A stretch of 8,587 nt of DNA from Pseudomonadota bacterium (lineage in GTDB: Bacteria; Pseudomonadota; Gammaproteobacteria; Steroidobacterales; Steroidobacteraceae): the NCBI GenBank assembly GCA_018241455.1, contig JAFEDW010000074.1:1-8587 (forward strand). The letters run 5' to 3'. The position numbers were made by a program, and so were the translations under genes. The stretch's first letter is position 1; every line of letters begins with the position of its first letter. Below the pieces are notes generated by a model, which saw only the letters and a program-made list of their open reading frames with translations, ran no database searches and was not told the DNA's origin. This document shows positions 1 to 6,002 of this stretch, one piece after another.

Positions 1-44
1 CGCAGTCCAAAACCGAAACGCAGCGCTCGCCGGCGCGTGCGGCG

Positions 45-1181
45 CTAGAGCGCGTTCAGCAACTCGAGCCCGATGACCTCGCGGCGCCAGCCGCGCAGCA
101 ACGCACCATCCTGATTGCCGCGCGCGAGCTGCTCCAGCTCACGCCGGGTTGCGAGTATCTCCGGCGCCAGGTTCAGCGCGGCGGCCACGCGCCGCGTGGT
201 ATCCGCCAGCCGCGCGACCTGCTCGAGCTGCTGCGGGTCCGGACGCCGGCGCTGCGGGAGCGGCGCCGCCGGCGTCGGCACCGCGGCGGCACTGATCAAT
301 TCGAGCAGTTGCGCGCCGCTATTGGCGCGGATCCCTTCCGGTAATTCGCGGATGCGCTCGAGCGCGGCGGCGCTGCGCGGCACCTGCAGCACGATGTCGC
401 GCAGCGCGGCATCCGGCAGGATCCAGCCGCGCGGGCGGTCGGCGCTCATCGCGCGTAGTTCACGCCAGGCCGCCAGCTGTTGCGCGAGCCGTTGTCGGTC
501 GGGATCGAGATCGGCGAAGGTCTTGATGCGCAGCCAGGCCTGCTCCGGGTCGATCGCAAACGACTCGCCACCGATGCCGGCCATTTCCTCGTCGAACCAG
601 CTGCGCCGGCCGCGCTGTTCGAGCCGTTCGGACAAGCGTGCATGGAGCGGCGGCAGGTGACGCACATCGTCGAGCGCATAGTCGAGCTGCGCGGCGGACA
701 ATGGTCGGCGCGACCAGTCGGTGCGCGTCTGGCTCTTGTGCAGTTCGACGCCGAGGATTTCGCGCACCAGGTCGGCGTATCCCACCTGCGCCGGAAATCC
801 GACCAGTGCGGCCGCGACCTGCGTATCGAACACGTTGCGCAGCGTTCCGGCGATCGGCTCGAGCACTTCCAGGTCCTGGCGCGCGGCATGCAGGATCTTG
901 AGCGGAGCGGGCGCCGCGAACAGCGGGCGCAGGCTGTCGAGCGACGGCAGCGCCAGCGGATCGACGCAGACGGCGAGCCCGTCGGTGCCGAGCTGCAGCA
1001 GGCACAGCTGAGCATAGTAGGTGCGCTCGCGCATGAATTCGGTGTCCAGGCCCAGTACCGCATGGGCGGCGAACGCGGCCACGGCAGCCTCCAGGCCGGC
1101 GCGGTCGGAAATCGGTGCTGCTGGGATAGTGCTCTCCTGGAAAATGCCGGCGTCCGGTGCGCGCCGGGCGCGCGTGTACAA
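45..1181 (-). CDS. rnd: Ribonuclease D, 3'-5' exoribonuclease
   Basis: RNase D trims the 3' ends of tRNA precursors and other small RNAs in the cytoplasm. The product is 378 residues if read from the TTG at 1181, close to the usual RNase D length. An N-terminal DEDDy exonuclease domain covers about residues 24-195: Exo I LDTEF (45-49), Exo II with D103 in the ARQDLE stretch and FDTQ at 118-121, and Exo III with Y168 and D172. An HRDC nucleic-acid-binding domain follows (about 213-295), then a C-terminal HRDC-like region. The stop is TAG at 45-47. The family call is safe, but the start is not. The TTG has no Shine-Dalgarno, while a good AGGAG at 1134-1138 sits six bases before an ATC codon (1125-1127) rather than an ATG. 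The next GTG, at 1080-1082, would begin inside the domain. The gene is divergent from mpl and nothing in the sequence links the two functionally. Confidence 0.93.
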   Translation of the reverse strand: MYTRARRAPDAGIFQESTIPAAPISDRAGLEAAVAAFAAHAVLGLDTEFMRERTYYAQLCLLQLGTDGLAVCVDPLALPSLDSLRPLFAAPAPLKILHAARQDLEVLEPIAGTLRNVFDTQVAAALVGFPAQVGYADLVREILGVELHKSQTRTDWSRRPLSAAQLDYALDDVRHLPPLHARLSERLEQRGRRSWFDEEMAGIGGESFAIDPEQAWLRIKTFADLDPDRQRLAQQLAAWRELRAMSADRPRGWILPDAALRDIVLQVPRSAAALERIRELPEGIRANSGAQLLELISAAAVPTPAAPLPQRRRPDPQQLEQVARLADTTRRVAAALNLAPEILATRRELEQLARGNQDGALLRGWRREVIGLELLNAL

Positions 1182-1192
1182 TCGGCGCGATT
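1177..1192 (+). promoter_or_regulatory. Probable -10 box of the mpl promoter, near-leaderless
   Basis: TACAAT at 1177-1182 matches five of six bases of the sigma70 -10 consensus. A start of transcription about seven or eight bases later falls at 1189-1190, only three or four bases before the mpl ATG. No recognisable -35 hexamer lies 16-18 bases upstream; instead a GCGCGC-CGG-GCGCGC dyad occupies 1159-1173. No Shine-Dalgarno precedes the ATG. Promoter position is inferred from sequence only. Confidence 0.45.
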
Positions 1193-2587
1193 ATGCACGT
1201 CCACATCCTCGGCATCTGCGGAACCTTCATGGGCGGCGTCGCCGCGATCGCCCGCGGCGCGGGCCATCGGGTCAGCGGCTCCGACCGCAACGTGTATCCG
1301 CCGATGAGCACGCAGCTGGCGGCGCTCGGCATCGAACTCACGCAGGGCTACGCCGCGGAGCAACTCGAGCCGCGACCCGACGTCGTCGTCGTGGGCAATG
1401 TGTGCTCACGCGGCATGCCGGTGGTCGAGGCGCTGCTCGAGAGCGACATACCGTACCTGTCCGGGCCGGAATGGCTGGCGCGCGAAGTGCTCTCAAGCCG
1501 CTGGGTGCTGGCGGTCGCCGGCACGCACGGCAAGACCACGACCTCGGCGATGCTGGCCTGGATACTCGAGGATGCCGGCCTGTCGCCGGGTTTCCTGATC
1601 GGCGGCATCCCGGGCAACTTCGAGCTGAGCGCGCGGCTCGGGAAATTGCCGTTCTTCGTCATCGAGGCCGACGAATACGACACCGCCTTCTTCGACAAGC
1701 GCGCCAAGTTCGTGCATTACCGTCCGCGGACGCTGGTGCTGAACAACCTGGAATTCGACCACGCGGACATCTATCCGGACCTGGCCGCGATCGAGCGGCA
1801 GTTCAATCACCTGGTGCGCACCGTGCCCGGGAGCGGGCGCATCCTCGCCAACGGCGCCGACGCCAACCTGGCGCGAGTACTCGGCATGGGCTGCTGGAGT
1901 GAGGTCGAGTCATTTGCGCGCGATGGCGAGTCTGCGGCCGGCGCTCGCCCGTCGTGGTCCGCGCGCCTTGAACCCGGGAGCGATGGCTCGGCCTTCGAAG
2001 TGCGGCTCGACGGCCAACGATGCGGCGAAGTGCGCTGGCCGCTGATCGGCTTGCACAACGTCGACAATGCGCTGGCCGCGATCGGCGCGGCGCGCCATGC
2101 CGGCGTGCCGCCGGCGCGCGCCTGCCAGGCGCTGGCGCGTTTCGCCGGCGTGCGGCGCCGCATGGAGCTGCGCGGCCGGGCCGGCGGCGTGCACGTCTAC
2201 GACGACTTCGCGCATCACCCGACCGCGATTGCCACGACGCTCGAGGGACTGCGCCGGCGCGTCGGGCGCGAGCGCATAGTCGCCGTGCTCGAGCCGCGCT
2301 CGAACACGATGCGCGCCGGCGTGCACACCGCTACGCTGGCCGCCTCGCTCGGCGGCGCCGACAGCGTTTGGCTGTACGCACCCGCCGACCTCGGCTGGGA
2401 CGCGGCCGCGGCGCTCGCGCCGCTGGGAACGCGCGCGCACGTGGCCGGCGACCTCGACGCGCTGCTCGCCGGGTTGCAGCGCGAGCTGCGCTCCGGCGAC
2501 CACGCGCTGTTGATGAGCAATGGCGGATTCGGCGGCCTGCACGAGCGGCTGCTCGCGGCCCTGCACGACGGCGCGGTGGCCCGCTGA
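1193..2587 (+). CDS. mpl: UDP-N-acetylmuramate:L-Ala-gamma-D-Glu-meso-DAP ligase
   Basis: Mpl is a cytoplasmic ATP-dependent Mur ligase that attaches recycled murein tripeptide to UDP-MurNAc, feeding salvaged peptide back into peptidoglycan synthesis. The 464-residue product has the family length and landmarks: an N-terminal Rossmann-like stretch opening MHVHILGICGTFMGG, the ATP P-loop GTHGKTTT at 110-117, the Mpl-type EADEYDTAFFDKR at 158-170, NNLEFDHADIY (184-194), LIGLHNVDN (284-292) before the C-terminal domain, DDFAHHPTAI (337-346), and SNGGFGGLH (442-450). The opening TFMGG and the EADEYDTAFFDKR motif separate it from MurC. The ATG at 1193 is chosen because the conserved sequence begins there; an upstream ATG at 1157 would add 12 unconserved residues. 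A Lon-domain gene follows 16 bases after the stop and is probably co-transcribed. Confidence 0.96.
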   Translation: MHVHILGICGTFMGGVAAIARGAGHRVSGSDRNVYPPMSTQLAALGIELTQGYAAEQLEPRPDVVVVGNVCSRGMPVVEALLESDIPYLSGPEWLAREVLSSRWVLAVAGTHGKTTTSAMLAWILEDAGLSPGFLIGGIPGNFELSARLGKLPFFVIEADEYDTAFFDKRAKFVHYRPRTLVLNNLEFDHADIYPDLAAIERQFNHLVRTVPGSGRILANGADANLARVLGMGCWSEVESFARDGESAAGARPSWSARLEPGSDGSAFEVRLDGQRCGEVRWPLIGLHNVDNALAAIGAARHAGVPPARACQALARFAGVRRRMELRGRAGGVHVYDDFAHHPTAIATTLEGLRRRVGRERIVAVLEPRSNTMRAGVHTATLAASLGGADSVWLYAPADLGWDAAAALAPLGTRAHVAGDLDALLAGLQRELRSGDHALLMSNGGFGGLHERLLAALHDGAVAR

Positions 2588-2603
2588 CGTCCGCCGCGCC
2601 ACA

Positions 2604-3212
2604 GTGACCGAGCTGCCGCTGTTTCCGCTGCGCACGGTGCTGTTCCCGGGCGGCCTGCTGCCGTTGCGGATCTTCGAGACACGCTACGTCGACATGGTCG
2701 GCCGCTGCCTGCGCGAGTCGGGGGAGTTCGGCGTGCTGCTGATCACTGACGCGGGCGATTCCGAGGCAGGGCCAATCCGCGAACTGGCGCGGGTCGGCAC
2801 CAGCGCGCGTATCGTCGACTTCCATGCGCTGCCGGACGGACTGCTCGGCCTGATGTGCCGCGGCGCGCGGCGTTTCCAGCTGCAATCGCGCCGCGTGCAA
2901 CCGGATGGCCTGTACGTCGGCGAAGTGGAGTGGCTGCCTGAAGCGGCGCCGAGCGCGCTCGCGCCCGAGCATCGGCCGCTGACGCGGCTGCTGCGCCGCG
3001 TACTCGAGGAGCTGGGCGACACCGCGCGGCATCTCGATGCCGACTTCGACGACGCGGGCTGGGTGTCGAACCGGTTGGCCGAATTCCTGCCGCTCGAGCG
3101 CGGCGCGCAGCAGCAACTGCTGGAACTCGAGGATCCGCAACAACGCATGCGCGCGCTGGCGCCGTTGATCGAAGTACCAGCGGAGACGGGTGTTACGCGC
3201 GGGAGCCGGTGA
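2604..3212 (+). CDS. Stand-alone Lon N-terminal (LON substrate-binding) domain protein
   Basis: The 202-residue product resembles the substrate-recognition N-terminal domain of Lon protease (PUA-like fold, 'peptidase S16 lon domain protein') without the AAA+ ATPase or protease domains. The signature is the opening LPLFPLRTVLFPGGLLPLRI (4-23) followed by FE, then FGVLLI (42-47) in the beta-rich part, and a helical C-terminal part with WVSNRLAEFLPL (152-163). No Walker motif or Ser-Lys dyad is present, so it cannot itself be an ATP-dependent protease. The biochemical role of such short proteins is not established; substrate or peptide binding is inference. GTG at 2604 is chosen because the conserved N-terminus begins immediately after it; an ATG at 2520 would overlap mpl by 68 bases. 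No Shine-Dalgarno is seen, and the 16-base gap after the mpl stop suggests translational coupling. The stop is five bases before the inverted-repeat element. Confidence 0.9.
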   Translation: MTELPLFPLRTVLFPGGLLPLRIFETRYVDMVGRCLRESGEFGVLLITDAGDSEAGPIRELARVGTSARIVDFHALPDGLLGLMCRGARRFQLQSRRVQPDGLYVGEVEWLPEAAPSALAPEHRPLTRLLRRVLEELGDTARHLDADFDDAGWVSNRLAEFLPLERGAQQQLLELEDPQQRMRALAPLIEVPAETGVTRGSR

Positions 3213-3217
3213 GACGC

Positions 3218-3250
3218 CTAGGGCCTGTTTACACTTAGGACATCGATGCG
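3218..3250 (+). repeat. Left terminal inverted repeat of the MITE-like element
   Basis: The 33 bases run from CTAG through GGCCTGTTTACAC and TTAGGACATCGATGCG. They are identical to the reverse complement of 3456-3488. The sixth base after the Lon-domain gene's stop is the first base of this repeat. Confidence 0.93.
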
Positions 3251-3256
3251 GCCGTG

Positions 3257-3343
3257 CTCGCGATTGCACAGGGCAAGGCGCGACGAGCGATATGTACTTG
3301 ATGTACTTGAGGGAGGAGCAACGCCGCCCTGTGCAATCCCGAG
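3257..3343. repeat. Internal hairpin A of the MITE-like element
   Basis: The arms at 3257-3274 and 3326-3343 pair at 17 of 18 positions, including a perfect 13-bp core GATTGCACAGGGC (3262-3274) with its complement at 3326-3338. Inside the arms the order is AAGGCGCGA (3275-3283), a central part with two tandem copies of ATGTACTTG (3292-3300 and 3301-3309), and GAGCAACGCCG (3316-3326). GGCG at 3277-3280 can extend the stem by pairing with CGCC at 3322-3325 across an AA bulge. Confidence 0.85.
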
Positions 3344-3356
3344 TCGGACCCGGAGG

Positions 3357-3456
3357 GTTGCGCTCAAAATGCCTTCATACGGCGTTGCTCGGCGCTTACG
3401 TGGAACAACCACGCCGCGCGCCTCGCGCCTTGTCTGAAGGCATTTTGAGCAGCAAC
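3357..3456. repeat. Internal hairpin B of the MITE-like element
   Basis: A perfect 16-bp stem joins GCTCAAAATGCCTTCA (3362-3377) to its complement at 3435-3450. GTTGC (3357-3361) with GCAAC (3452-3456) extends it by five pairs past a one-base bulge at 3451, joining the right terminal repeat. At the tip is a second small hairpin, CGTGG-AACAA-CCACG (3399-3413). On the minus strand its interior reads AAGGCGCGA (3431-3423), the tip hairpin, then GAGCAACGCCG (3390-3380): the same box order as hairpin A in opposite orientation. Confidence 0.85.
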
Positions 3457-3488
3457 GCATCGATGTCCTAAGTGTAAACAGGCCCTAG
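3456..3488 (-). repeat. Right terminal inverted repeat of the MITE-like element
   Basis: Exact reverse complement of 3218-3250 over 33 bases. Its outer CTAG (3485-3488) contains the cpdA stop codon, TAG on the minus strand at 3487-3485. Confidence 0.93.
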
Positions 3489-4288
3489 CCGCCGGCCGCG
3501 CGTTGCGCCGGGTCGGCGCCGGCCTGCAGTTCGACACGCAACACCTCGGTGTCGATCGTGCCGTCGCTGCGCAGCGTCATGCGCCGGTAGCCGGGCGGGC
3601 TCGGGTCGACGGCGAACTGGTCCGAGTGCGGCAGGAACTGCGCGCAGGTCGAGGGCACCGCGAGCAGGCGCACGCCCTTGCGCCGCGAATCGTATGACTG
3701 GTGCACGTGGCCCCAGGCGATGGCGCGCAACTGCGGATGGCGGTCGGTGACGGCGAAGAATTCATCGGCGTTCTGCAGCCCCACCGAGTCGAGCCAGCGG
3801 CTGGCCATGCGCACCGGATGGTGGTGCAGGCTCACCAGCACATGTCGATCGCCGGCGCCAGCCAAGGCCGCATCGAGCCGCGCCAGTTCCGCGGCGCTGA
3901 GGCGCCCGAGCGCCTGGCCCGGCACGCAGCTGTCGAGCAGGATGACGCGCCAGGCACCCAGGTCGTGGTGGCCGCCGATCACGAATGGCGCCGCCGCCAG
4001 TTCGTCCCGCATCGCAGCGACGTCGTCGTGGTTGCCCGGCAGGCACCACACCGGCTTGCCGAGATTCCCCAGCAGTTCGCGCACCGCCGCGTAGCCGGCC
4101 GCGTCGTCGTTGACCAGGTCGCCGGTCAGCAGCAGCGCGTCGGCATCCCAGTGGTGCGCGCGCGCATGGCGCAGCACGGCCTGCAACGAGGCGCGCGTGA
4201 CCACGCCGCGCAGCGCGCGGTCGGCCCGCCCGAACAGGTGCGGGTCGGACAGCTGCAACAGGCGGATCTCGCTGCTCATGTCCCTCAT
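3485..4288 (-). CDS. cpdA: 3',5'-cyclic-AMP phosphodiesterase CpdA (Icc) family metallophosphatase
   Basis: The 267-residue product is a class III cyclic nucleotide phosphodiesterase of the calcineurin-like metallophosphoesterase fold, expected to hydrolyse cAMP to AMP in the cytoplasm. The dimetal ligands are all present: DPH (15-17), GDLVND (56-61), GNHD (85-88), HHHP (155-158) and GHVH (193-196), as in E. coli CpdA. Length and motif spacing fit that family; related enzymes with other cyclic or phosphodiester substrates cannot be excluded from sequence. Two in-frame ATGs, at 4288 and 4279, are possible starts. The second is preceded by GAGGG, although very close; the first has no ribosome site. 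The stop codon TAG lies within the CTAG end of the MITE-like element. The gene lies downstream of ahcY, but a strong hairpin at 4407-4436 separates them, so it probably has its own promoter in 4289-4400, where I see only a weak candidate (CATATG at 4343-4348). Confidence 0.9.
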   Translation of the reverse strand: MRDMSSEIRLLQLSDPHLFGRADRALRGVVTRASLQAVLRHARAHHWDADALLLTGDLVNDDAAGYAAVRELLGNLGKPVWCLPGNHDDVAAMRDELAAAPFVIGGHHDLGAWRVILLDSCVPGQALGRLSAAELARLDAALAGAGDRHVLVSLHHHPVRMASRWLDSVGLQNADEFFAVTDRHPQLRAIAWGHVHQSYDSRRKGVRLLAVPSTCAQFLPHSDQFAVDPSPPGYRRMTLRSDGTIDTEVLRVELQAGADPAQRAAGG

Positions 4289-4396
4289 GTTAGCGGCCGC
4301 GCCGCGCGTTCCGGGGGAACTGCTTCAAGTTCGCGGCGATCGCATATGGCTGGACTGACGACGCGCTCCACAGTTCCGCGCGTGTCTTTCCGATGA

Positions 4397-4436
4397 TGTT
4401 AAACGGGCCGCGCAACGGCTGTCGCCGTTGCGCGGC
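4397..4436 (-). terminator. Probable Rho-independent terminator of ahcY
   Basis: A perfect 13-bp stem, GCCGCGCAACGGC (4407-4419) with its complement at 4424-4436, closes on a TGTC loop. It begins 33 bases past the ahcY stop. On the minus strand the stem is followed by CCGTTTAAC, a weak T-tract, so termination may be partial. The rest of the 4289-4469 intergenic stretch shows no gene. Confidence 0.65.
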
Positions 4437-4469
4437 ACCCCGGCCGGTTCAATGCCGGATGGCGATGTG

Positions 4470-5891
4470 TCAATAACGATAGTGGTCGGATTTGTAAGGG
4501 CCCTGGCGGTCCACGCCGATGTAGCGCGCCTGCGCGTCCGTCAGCGTCGTGAGCTCCGCGTTCAGCTTGACGAGCTGCAGCCGCGCCACTTTTTCATCGA
4601 GATGCTTCGGCAGCACGTGCACGCCCACCGCGTACTGGCCGTGCCGGCTCCACAGCTCGATCTGCGCCAGCACCTGGTTGGCGAAGGAGCTGCTCATGAC
4701 ATAGCTCGGGTGGCCGGTGCCACAGCCGAGGTTCACGAGCCTGCCCTCCGCCAGCAGGATGATGCGCTTGCCGTCCGGGAACAGCACGTGATCGACCTGC
4801 GGCTTGATGTTCTCCCACTGGTATTGCTTCAGCGAGGCGCAGTCGATTTCGTTGTCGAAGTGCCCGATGTTGCAGACGATCGCGTTGTTCTTCATGCGCT
4901 TCATGTGCTCGTGCGTCAGCACGTGCAGGTTGCCGGTGGCGGTCACGAAGATGTCGGCCTTGTCGCAGGCGTAGTCCATCGTGACGACGCGGTAGCCTTC
5001 CATCGCGGCCTGCAGCGCGCAGATCGGGTCGATCTCGGTGACCCACACCTGCGCCGACAGCGCGCGCAGCGCCTGCGCCGAACCCTTGCCGACATCGCCG
5101 TAACCGGCGACGACCGCGACCTTGCCCGCGACCATGACGTCGGTGGCGCGCTTGATGCCGTCGACCAGCGATTCACGGCAGCCGTACAGGTTGTCGAACT
5201 TGCTCTTGGTCACCGAATCGTTGACGTTGATCGCCGGGAACGCGAGTTCGCCATCGCGTGCCATCTGGTAGAGGCGCTTGACGCCGGTCGTGGTTTCCTC
5301 GGAGACACCGCGGATCGCCTTGAGGCGCGCCGAATACCAGCGCGGATCGCGCTTCAGCGTGGCGGCGATCGAGGCGAACAGCGCCTGCTCTTCCTCGCTC
5401 CCCGGGTGATTGAGCAGGTTCGCATCACGTTCGGCCTTGGTGCCCAGGTGCAGCAGCAGCGTCGCATCGCCGCCATCGTCGAGGATCAGGTTGGCGTGTT
5501 GGCCGTTCGGCCACTCGAAGATGCGATGCGTGTACTCCCAGTACTGTTCGAGCGTCTCGCCCTTGTAGGCGAACACTGGCGTGCCGCGCTCGGCGATCGC
5601 CGCGGCTGCGTGGTCCTGCGTCGAGAAGATATTGCAGGAAGCCCAGCGCACCTCGGCGCCGAGCGCCTGCAGCGTTTCGATCAGCACCGCGGTCTGGATC
5701 GTCATGTGGAGCGAACCGCTGATGCGCGCGCCGCGCAGCGGCTGCAGCGGCGCGAATTCCTCGCGGATCGCCATCAGGCCGGGCATCTCGGTCTCGGCGA
5801 TGGCGATTTCCTTGCGGCCCCAATCGGCCAGCGCCAGGTCGGCGACGCGAAAGTCGCGGGGTTCGGTGATGGGTTTGATGGCAGCAGTCAT
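4470..5891 (-). CDS. ahcY: Adenosylhomocysteinase (S-adenosyl-L-homocysteine hydrolase)
   Basis: AhcY is an NAD-dependent cytoplasmic enzyme, normally a homotetramer, that reversibly splits SAH into adenosine and homocysteine and so relieves product inhibition of methyltransferases. The 473-residue product has the family layout: substrate domain with LHMTIQTAVL (61-70), ASCNIFSTQDHAAAAI (84-99) and DDGGDAT (138-144); the extra segment at about 150-190 seen in the longer bacterial forms; catalytic N-V-N-D-S-V-T-K-S-K (222-231); GCRESLVDG (237-245); the NAD-binding GYGDVGKG (263-270); HFDNEID (344-350); and the C-terminal KSDHYRY (467-473), whose lysine and tyrosine reach the NAD of the neighbouring subunit. 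The start ATG at 5891-5889 follows AAGGAG (5906-5901) by nine bases. It has its own promoter and an SAH riboswitch. metK lies upstream on the same strand but behind a terminator-like hairpin. No metF or metH follows. Confidence 0.98.
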   Translation of the reverse strand: MTAAIKPITEPRDFRVADLALADWGRKEIAIAETEMPGLMAIREEFAPLQPLRGARISGSLHMTIQTAVLIETLQALGAEVRWASCNIFSTQDHAAAAIAERGTPVFAYKGETLEQYWEYTHRIFEWPNGQHANLILDDGGDATLLLHLGTKAERDANLLNHPGSEEEQALFASIAATLKRDPRWYSARLKAIRGVSEETTTGVKRLYQMARDGELAFPAINVNDSVTKSKFDNLYGCRESLVDGIKRATDVMVAGKVAVVAGYGDVGKGSAQALRALSAQVWVTEIDPICALQAAMEGYRVVTMDYACDKADIFVTATGNLHVLTHEHMKRMKNNAIVCNIGHFDNEIDCASLKQYQWENIKPQVDHVLFPDGKRIILLAEGRLVNLGCGTGHPSYVMSSSFANQVLAQIELWSRHGQYAVGVHVLPKHLDEKVARLQLVKLNAELTTLTDAQARYIGVDRQGPYKSDHYRY

Positions 5892-5934
5892 GTGCGCTCA
5901 CTCCTTGATCGTTAAGTTCTAAGGTGGTGAGCGC
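5892..5934 (-). promoter_or_regulatory. ahcY ribosome-binding site and predicted riboswitch expression platform
   Basis: The Shine-Dalgarno AAGGAG occupies 5906-5901. The bases GTGAGCGC (5901-5894), between it and the ATG, are perfectly complementary to GCGCTCAC (5934-5927), the 3' strand of riboswitch helix P1. P1 formation and this 8-bp helix exclude one another. With SAH bound, P1 should form and free the start region; without SAH the eight-base helix should block it. The pairing is seen in the sequence; the switching mechanism is inferred. Confidence 0.6.
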
Positions 5935-6002
5935 CGTTGGCTCCGTAGCCACGATACGCCAAGCCTGGCAGGGAAGGACCCTGTCGCAACGCTCCTCGGC
6001 GC
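5926..6002 (-). promoter_or_regulatory. S-adenosylhomocysteine (SAH) riboswitch
   Basis: Read on the minus strand, the leader carries the recognisable SAH aptamer: GCCGAGGAGCGTTGCGAC (6000-5983), a small GGGTCCTTCCC hairpin, GCCAGGCTTGGC, a GGCT-ACGG-AGCC hairpin, and the closing CAACGGCGCTCACC. Helix P1 forms from GAGCG (5994-5990) and CGCTC (5933-5929). This class senses SAH in preference to SAM and turns on SAH-recycling genes in proteobacteria, exactly the context here. It begins about 30 bases after the predicted transcription start and ends about 20 bases before the Shine-Dalgarno. Confidence 0.93.

Larger units (their letters stand above)
3218..3488. mobile_element. MITE-like non-autonomous element with 33-bp perfect terminal inverted repeats
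   Basis: The 271-bp segment starts CTAGGGCCTGTTTACAC and ends with its exact reverse complement; the terminal repeats match at all 33 positions (3218-3250 against 3456-3488). The outermost CTAG is itself a palindrome, so it may be a 4-bp target duplication flanking a 263-bp element with 29-bp repeats, as expected of YTAR-targeting IS5-type elements, or part of a TA-targeting element. The interior holds two long hairpins and no gene: reading frames of up to 93 codons cross it but look like no protein and run through the repeats. It is visibly richer in A+T than the flanking genes. It fills the gap between two convergent genes. Small size, perfect terminal repeats and lack of a transposase support a MITE; its parent family is not identified. 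Confidence 0.8.

Noticed and set aside
480..1307. Plus-strand open frame across rnd, 275 codons
   Set aside because: Antisense shadow of rnd that also runs into the mpl start; no recognisable domain, and RNase D motifs are clear on the other strand.
3257..3456. CRISPR-like or REP-type array in the intergenic repeats
   Set aside because: There are only two modules, inverted rather than direct, with different stems and no regular repeat-spacer spacing.
3190..3471. Small open frames inside the inverted-repeat element (93 codons plus strand, 80 codons minus strand)
   Set aside because: They run through hairpin arms and terminal repeats, have no ribosome site and resemble no protein; no transposase fragment is visible.
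4343..4370. Possible cpdA promoter (CATATG with TGGAGC 16 bases upstream on the minus strand)
   Set aside because: Both hexamers match the consensus poorly and CATATG is a common palindrome, so it is not called as a feature.
4428..5915. A 495-codon plus-strand open frame antisense to ahcY
   Set aside because: It mirrors ahcY over its whole length. Its translation shows the skewed Arg/Val/Asp/His make-up of an antisense frame in GC-rich DNA, while the minus strand encodes an unmistakable adenosylhomocysteinase.
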